This document shows positions 14,593 through 18,459 of a DNA stretch of 18,459 bases, piece after piece (the stretch's first letter is position 1; each line of letters begins with the position of its first letter). A program made the translations under genes and the position numbers. Source of the DNA: an uncultured Ruminococcus sp. GTDB taxonomy: Bacteria > Bacillota > Clostridia > Oscillospirales > CAG-272. The notes under the pieces were generated by a model that did no database searches, was not told the DNA's origin, and worked only from the letters and a program-made list of their open reading frames with translations. Where the stretch lies: assembly GCA_902765885.1 (NCBI GenBank), contig CACXBN010000196.1, positions 1 to 18,459 on the forward strand. The letters are read 5' to 3'.

Positions 14593-15714
14593 ATGATTAA
14601 AATACTTCATACAGGTGATATACATCTGGACAGTCCGTTCTCGGGGCTTGATCCCAGAAGCGCAGAAATTCGAAAAAACGAGCTCAGGGCAGCATTCACA
14701 TCCATGATGACATATGCGAAGATGAATAATGTCGATATGCTGTTGATGGCTGGTGACATTTTTGACAGCGAGTATGTTTCAAACGAAACACTCATTCTGC
14801 TAAGGCGAGAATTGGCAAATTTCGGGAAACCTGTTTTCATCACTCCTGGAAATCATGATCCAGCCATCCCGGGCAGCGTGTGGAAAAAGGATTATTTCAG
14901 CGATAACGTACATGTTTTCAACAAACCGGAACTTTCATCATTCGACCTTGATGATATAGGAACCACGGTTTACGGATTTGGTTTTTCATCAAAGAACATG
15001 ACTGACGTTCCCGTTAGAGGAAGATCAGTCAGCGATCCGGGCAGAATAAACATCCTGCTCTGCCATTGTGATATGATAACAAATACGCTTGACAACACAT
15101 GCTGTCCAATGACGGCAGATGACATAAACAGTTTCGGGGTCGATTATGCCGCTCTCGGACATATACACAATCCGCCGTCCGGTTCAGCCGAAGAAAAGTG
15201 GTGTTACTGCGGATGTCTTGAGCCGAGAGGATTTGACGAACCCGGTCCAAAAGGCGCGTGTTTGGTTGAAATATCAAAAAAGGACGGAAAATCGGACGTT
15301 CTCGTTAAAAGAGTCAGATTTTCAAAAAGAAGATATGAAAAGGGAGAAGTGGTGCTCCAGGAAGCGGAAACTCAATCGGATGTCATAGACGCGGTTTCAA
15401 CGTATCTCACGGAACATAAATTCGGTGAAGATGCCATTGTTTCCATCAAACTCAAGGGGACCGTGTCTCCGGCTCTTGTCATAAATACGGCATATGTTTC
15501 CAGAAGCATCAGCGGTGTTTTCAGCATCAGGATCACCGATGAAACGAATCCCATACTGGACTTTGACGCTCTTGACAGTGACATCGGGATAAAGGGCGAA
15601 GTCTACAGGCAGCTCAAAAGCAAACTGAAATCCGAAGACAAACACGAACGGGAACTTGCACTTCGTGCTCTCAGGTATGCTTTCAACGCCTTGTCGGGTG
15701 ACAAAGCATTTTGA
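14593..15714 (+). CDS. yhaO: YhaO-type DNA repair exonuclease (SbcD/Mre11-like)
   Basis: This calcineurin-fold nuclease is the likely partner of the ATPase encoded next. The 373-residue protein has all five phosphoesterase motifs: GDIH (D9, H11), AGDIFD (D55), GNHD (N87, H88, D89), the histidine in LCHCD (H158) and GHIH (189-192), followed by the YhaO-type GCLEPRGFDE. The C-terminal third (about 230-373) is the capping or partner-binding region and lacks strong motifs. Several cysteines cluster near the active site (157, 159, 170, 171, 204, 206, 208). The open frame runs 24 codons further upstream, but that start lies between the -35 and -10 of the promoter; MIKILHTGDIH is the family N-terminus. 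The ribosome-binding site is a weak AGG. In Bacillus subtilis YhaO pairs with YhaN in the same way. Confidence 0.9.
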   Translation: MIKILHTGDIHLDSPFSGLDPRSAEIRKNELRAAFTSMMTYAKMNNVDMLLMAGDIFDSEYVSNETLILLRRELANFGKPVFITPGNHDPAIPGSVWKKDYFSDNVHVFNKPELSSFDLDDIGTTVYGFGFSSKNMTDVPVRGRSVSDPGRINILLCHCDMITNTLDNTCCPMTADDINSFGVDYAALGHIHNPPSGSAEEKWCYCGCLEPRGFDEPGPKGACLVEISKKDGKSDVLVKRVRFSKRRYEKGEVVLQEAETQSDVIDAVSTYLTEHKFGEDAIVSIKLKGTVSPALVINTAYVSRSISGVFSIRITDETNPILDFDALDSDIGIKGEVYRQLKSKLKSEDKHERELALRALRYAFNALSGDKAF

Positions 15715-15729
15715 TGCTACATTTTTCAC

Positions 15730-15735
15730 AGGAGG
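15730..15735 (+). promoter_or_regulatory. Ribosome-binding site fixing the yhaN start
   Basis: AGGAGG seven bases before ATG (15743-15745). It excludes the longer open frame that begins inside yhaO. Confidence 0.85.
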
Positions 15736-15742
15736 AGAGTTT

Positions 15743-18031
15743 ATGATCATTAAATCAGTTCACATTATAGCTTTTGGCGGGCTGAGAAACAGAGATATAG
15801 ATCTGTCCAGAGGCGTGAATGTTATTGAGGGACAAAACGAATCGGGAAAATCCTCAGTTGCCATGTTCATAAAATTCATATTCTACGGGCTGTCCGGGAA
15901 AAAGCCCTCAAAAAATGAGTTTTCCGAGCGGGACCGTTTTATAAACAAAGACACAATGCAGGCTGCAGGGTTTATTATTGCACAGTCTTCTGAAGGCAGT
16001 GTTTTCAGAATAGAACGTTCGCTCATAGCGGATGACGTCTCGGCTCCCAGGGAGAAGATCAGGATAATAAACCAGGGAACGGGAGAAACCGTTTCCGGCC
16101 AGGAACCCGGATTTTATTTCTTCAATATTCCCGAAGAAATATTTGTAAGCACCTGCTTTGTAGCACAGGCATCTGCAGTCCGGCCTTCTTCAATAGCCGC
16201 CAAAACTTCTTCCGACAACACAAAAGCCGTCGGGAACTTACTTACTTCCGCAGATGAGGATGTTGATATATCTGCCGCTATCAAACGACTTGACGATACA
16301 CGCAGAGAACTTCTGCATCGCAGAGGGACGGGAGGAGAACTGAATGATCTGAAAAAACGGCTTGAAGAACTGAAAGCAGAAAGAGACTCCTCCGCTGAAA
16401 AATCCGAAAAGGCCGTCGCGCTGTCAACTTCGCTTGAAGAGATCAACAACAAGATCTCTTCCCTCGAAAAGGCTAAAGAACATTATTCCGCAGTTTTCTC
16501 AGCACTGGAAAAAATCAATCTGAAGAAAAAAATAGAAGCATCAGACCAGGCCAAAGAAAGAATTGACAAACTGAGTTCTGCCCTGAAAGCAATCGACAAT
16601 TCTCCTTTGGGAAACGGATTCGAAGAAAGCATACTGGAATCCGAAAAAGCAGTGGAAAATTACGACTCACTCTGTGCGGAATATGAAGAAAAAGTTTTGA
16701 ATTCCGACGAAGATTTTTCCCAGAAACATGATATTCCGGACTATGACGAAACCGTAAACAAAATATATGATCTTGAGTCAAGCTGCCGCAGAAAGGACAG
16801 ATGGTTTTACGGGCTTCTGGTAGCATTCTTCCTTTCGGTAGCTGCCACGGCGGGCTTGTGGTTCTTTAATACAAGTGCGGAAAAAGTAGTACTTATAATT
16901 TCAGTCGTAGTTCTGGCACTGTGTATATTGACTTTTGTCTTAAAAATCCTGAGTTCAAAAAAGCTTTCAATGCTGTATGATGAGTGGGAAATCGGGGATG
17001 ACGATGAAGTAGAAACAGCCGTACACAGAAAAATAGAGGAACTTGAAATATCCAACCACGAATCTGATGTAATATCACAGCTTTCAGAAAGAATGAGCAC
17101 CGGTAAGCTCCTGTTTGATGCAGCCGAAAGCAAAATACATGATTTGGCAAAAGCGGCAAAAGTTCCCGAATCAGATGATATATATGTGACGATCGATGCA
17201 CTGAAAAACGTAAACAAAGAAATCCAGGAACAGAGAGTCAATATCGTCTCGAAGATCGACAACCTGTCAGGAAGACTCGAACTTCTCACAGAACAGATCG
17301 GAGACACCGACAGAAACAACGCACGTATTGAAGCGGAAGAAGTTCTTAAAACAGATATAGGCAAAAAAGCAGAATCTATGGAACAGGAAGCGATAAAGAA
17401 GCTCTCTAAGGAGAGAGATTTCACGGACGGGGCTCTTTCGTCAGCTGTCAAACGCAGACATTTTCTCGAAGATTCGCTTAATGAGCTCGGTGTTCTCGGA
17501 AGATCTCCGGATGAGCTTCAAACCCTTATAAACTCACTTGAAGGAAGAATCGAGGAACTGTCTCTCAGATATGATGCCTGCGAACTTGCCAGAGAATCGC
17601 TTGAAAAGGCTGGTGAATCCGTCAGAGCAGGCATACTTCCCAGAATCAGCGAAAAAGCATCGGCTATTATTTCAGCAGCAACAGGAAAGTATGAAAAAAT
17701 GACGGTTGACGATTCCCTTTCGTGCGGTGTCGCAAGCTCATCGGAAACCGTAACTTCCGAGCATCTTTCACATGGAACAGAGGACCTTACATACATAGCA
17801 TTAAGGCTGGCTGTAGCAGATGAAGTGCTGAAGACAGAAAAATCTCCCATCATTTTTGATGAGAGTTTCGCCCACATTGATTCAAGCAGAATAAGGAACA
17901 TACTGAGAATGCTCTCAATGAATTCTTCTGATAATCAGTACATTATTTTCACCTGCAGAGCAGAGGAAAAGGACCATGCTGACTCGCTTGGGCTTAACAC
18001 GATTCAAATGACAAACGATCTTTCCCATTAA
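15743..18031 (+). CDS. yhaN: YhaN-type SMC-like ATPase with central membrane segments
   Basis: This 762-residue ABC-type ATPase resembles Rad50/SbcC and Bacillus YhaN. It has Walker A GQNESGKSS (30-38), a first coiled coil (about 182-290), two membrane helices (about 353-375 and 380-405), a second coiled coil (about 424-632), the ABC signature LSHGTEDL (675-682), and Walker B PIIFDESFAHID (702-713). Rad50-type proteins have a zinc hook at the tip of the coiled coil; here that place is taken by the membrane hairpin, as in YhaN. It is shorter than Bacillus YhaN. The start has AGGAGG upstream; the frame extending 29 codons earlier overlaps yhaO and is rejected. With yhaO 28 bases upstream it probably forms a membrane-tethered nuclease complex for DNA repair; DNA substrates are not known from sequence. 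Confidence 0.9.
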   Translation: MIIKSVHIIAFGGLRNRDIDLSRGVNVIEGQNESGKSSVAMFIKFIFYGLSGKKPSKNEFSERDRFINKDTMQAAGFIIAQSSEGSVFRIERSLIADDVSAPREKIRIINQGTGETVSGQEPGFYFFNIPEEIFVSTCFVAQASAVRPSSIAAKTSSDNTKAVGNLLTSADEDVDISAAIKRLDDTRRELLHRRGTGGELNDLKKRLEELKAERDSSAEKSEKAVALSTSLEEINNKISSLEKAKEHYSAVFSALEKINLKKKIEASDQAKERIDKLSSALKAIDNSPLGNGFEESILESEKAVENYDSLCAEYEEKVLNSDEDFSQKHDIPDYDETVNKIYDLESSCRRKDRWFYGLLVAFFLSVAATAGLWFFNTSAEKVVLIISVVVLALCILTFVLKILSSKKLSMLYDEWEIGDDDEVETAVHRKIEELEISNHESDVISQLSERMSTGKLLFDAAESKIHDLAKAAKVPESDDIYVTIDALKNVNKEIQEQRVNIVSKIDNLSGRLELLTEQIGDTDRNNARIEAEEVLKTDIGKKAESMEQEAIKKLSKERDFTDGALSSAVKRRHFLEDSLNELGVLGRSPDELQTLINSLEGRIEELSLRYDACELARESLEKAGESVRAGILPRISEKASAIISAATGKYEKMTVDDSLSCGVASSSETVTSEHLSHGTEDLTYIALRLAVADEVLKTEKSPIIFDESFAHIDSSRIRNILRMLSMNSSDNQYIIFTCRAEEKDHADSLGLNTIQMTNDLSH

Positions 18032-18056
18032 GCAAAACAAAATAAGCAAAACAAAA
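18029..18056 (+). repeat. Tandem 14-bp duplication at the yhaN stop codon
   Basis: TAAGCAAAACAAAA occurs twice in direct succession (18029-18042 and 18043-18056), and the next bases TAAA continue the pattern. The first copy contains the stop codon of yhaN. Read on the minus strand it supplies the T-rich tract of the terminator at 18064-18093. Confidence 0.9.
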
Positions 18057-18063
18057 TAAACAC

Positions 18064-18093
18064 GGGGCTATAGCATCAACTTGCTATAGCCCC
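18064..18093 (-). terminator. Intrinsic terminator, mainly for the SLH-protein gene
   Basis: A perfect 12-bp inverted repeat (GGGGCTATAGCA, 18064-18075, with 18082-18093) and a six-base loop. On the minus strand it is followed by T-rich sequence (TTTATTTTGTTTTG), which fits a terminator for the leftward gene. The plus-strand side has only a weak T tract, so termination of yhaN here is likely but less efficient. Confidence 0.85.
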
Positions 18094-18122
18094 TGTATAG
18101 TTTATGACAAATACAAATATGA

Positions 18123-18459
18123 TCAACCTTTAAGCGCACCAAGTGCTCTGTAGGTAATGAGGATTGCCTGTTCGGTTGTAAGATCTCCGCCGGGATTGAA
18201 TCTGGTGGAAGATACACCGTTGATGATGCCTACCGTGCTCGGCCAGCCGAGTTCACTGTCAACCCATGAATAATTGTCGGTAATATCCTCGAAGTGATGT
18301 GTATATCCTTCGGTTTCAACGCCTACGACTTTTGCGACTCTGTTGATAAGAGCTGCTATCTGAGCTCTCTTGAGTGTTCCGTCAGGTGAGAACTTAGTTG
18401 AACTTGTACCGTTGATAATGCCGAGAGCATTTGCAGCATAGACATTGGCATCATTTGTA
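18123..18459 (-). CDS. C-terminal part of an SLH-domain surface protein (partial)
   Basis: Only the last 112 codons are in the window; the gene continues past the right edge. Translation shows one SLH repeat end with ANALGIINGTSSTKFSP and the KRAQIAALINRVAKVVG helix, then a second repeat beginning FEDITDNYSW and continuing GIINGVSSTRFNPGGDL and TTEQAILITYRALGALKG before the stop. SLH repeats bind secondary cell-wall polymers and anchor exported proteins to the cell surface. In this C-terminal position they probably hold a larger extracellular protein or enzyme, whose nature cannot be judged from this fragment. The terminator at 18064-18093 follows the stop by 30 bases. Confidence 0.88.
   Translation of the reverse strand, partial: TNDANVYAANALGIINGTSSTKFSPDGTLKRAQIAALINRVAKVVGVETEGYTHHFEDITDNYSWVDSELGWPSTVGIINGVSSTRFNPGGDLTTEQAILITYRALGALKG

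Noticed and set aside
15656..15742. Longer N-terminus for the YhaN-like ATPase.
   Set aside because: It overlaps the end of yhaO, has no ribosome-binding site, and AGGAGG directly precedes the ATG at 15743.
1..18459. CRISPR arrays, tRNA or rRNA genes, insertion sequences, prophage or defence islands.
   Set aside because: No regularly spaced repeats, tRNA-like cloverleaf, transposase or integrase motif was seen on either strand. The only direct repeats are the two short tandem ones and the TCCCGCAT pair reported above.

Overview
The window is 18.5 kb of low-to-moderate GC bacterial chromosome. It looks like a member of the Bacillota, class Clostridia; Oscillospirales/Ruminococcaceae-like is a reasonable guess but cannot be proved from this window. 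The evidence is a T-box leader in front of a cysE-cysS operon, a sepF/ylmG/ylmH/divIVA cluster leading into lspA and ylyB as in Gram-positive bacteria, strong GGAGG ribosome-binding sites, a Bacillus-type YhaO/YhaN pair and an SLH-domain surface protein. No mobile element, CRISPR array, rRNA or tRNA gene is visible.

Layout. (1) 1-4410, plus strand: a sigma-A-type promoter and a cysteine T-box riboswitch feed a tightly packed operon. It holds serine acetyltransferase (cysE), a zinc-ribbon membrane protease of the CPBP family, cysteinyl-tRNA synthetase (cysS) and a small YgjV-like membrane protein. A hairpin at 4370-4406 separates it from the convergent block. (2) 4409-12951, minus strand: a ten-gene run, read right to left as rbfA, truB, a membrane-anchored HlyD-like protein, yggS, sepF, yggT, ylmH, divIVA, lspA and a rluD-type pseudouridine synthase. 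Spacing is -17 to +64 nt and no terminator is seen inside it, so it is probably one or a few transcripts joining ribosome maturation, cell division and envelope biogenesis. (3) 13134-14381, minus strand: a CapA-type metallophosphatase lipoprotein with its own promoter. (4) 14593-18031, plus strand: a divergent two-gene operon, yhaO-yhaN, encoding an Mre11/Rad50-like (SbcD/SbcC-like) pair whose ATPase carries two central membrane segments. (5) 18123 to the right edge, minus strand: the C-terminus of an SLH-domain protein with its own terminator.

How they work together. The first operon makes the cysteine precursor and charges tRNA-Cys, and it is controlled by uncharged tRNA-Cys. In the second block SepF, YggT, YlmH and DivIVA are the classic Gram-positive division neighbours, while LspA matures lipoproteins such as the CapA protein. 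Most genes are well-known families. The parts worth a second look are the very long acidic tail of DivIVA (about 430 residues, roughly 43 % Asp/Glu by hand count), a short F-D-D-F type motif repeated in that tail and again at the extreme C-terminus of SepF, the HlyD-like protein standing where ylmD might be expected, and the zinc-ribbon protease sandwiched between cysE and cysS under cysteine T-box control.

Several start codons given here differ from the longest open frame, because a Shine-Dalgarno sequence or a promoter decides them: cysS, divIVA, rbfA, capA, yhaO and yhaN.
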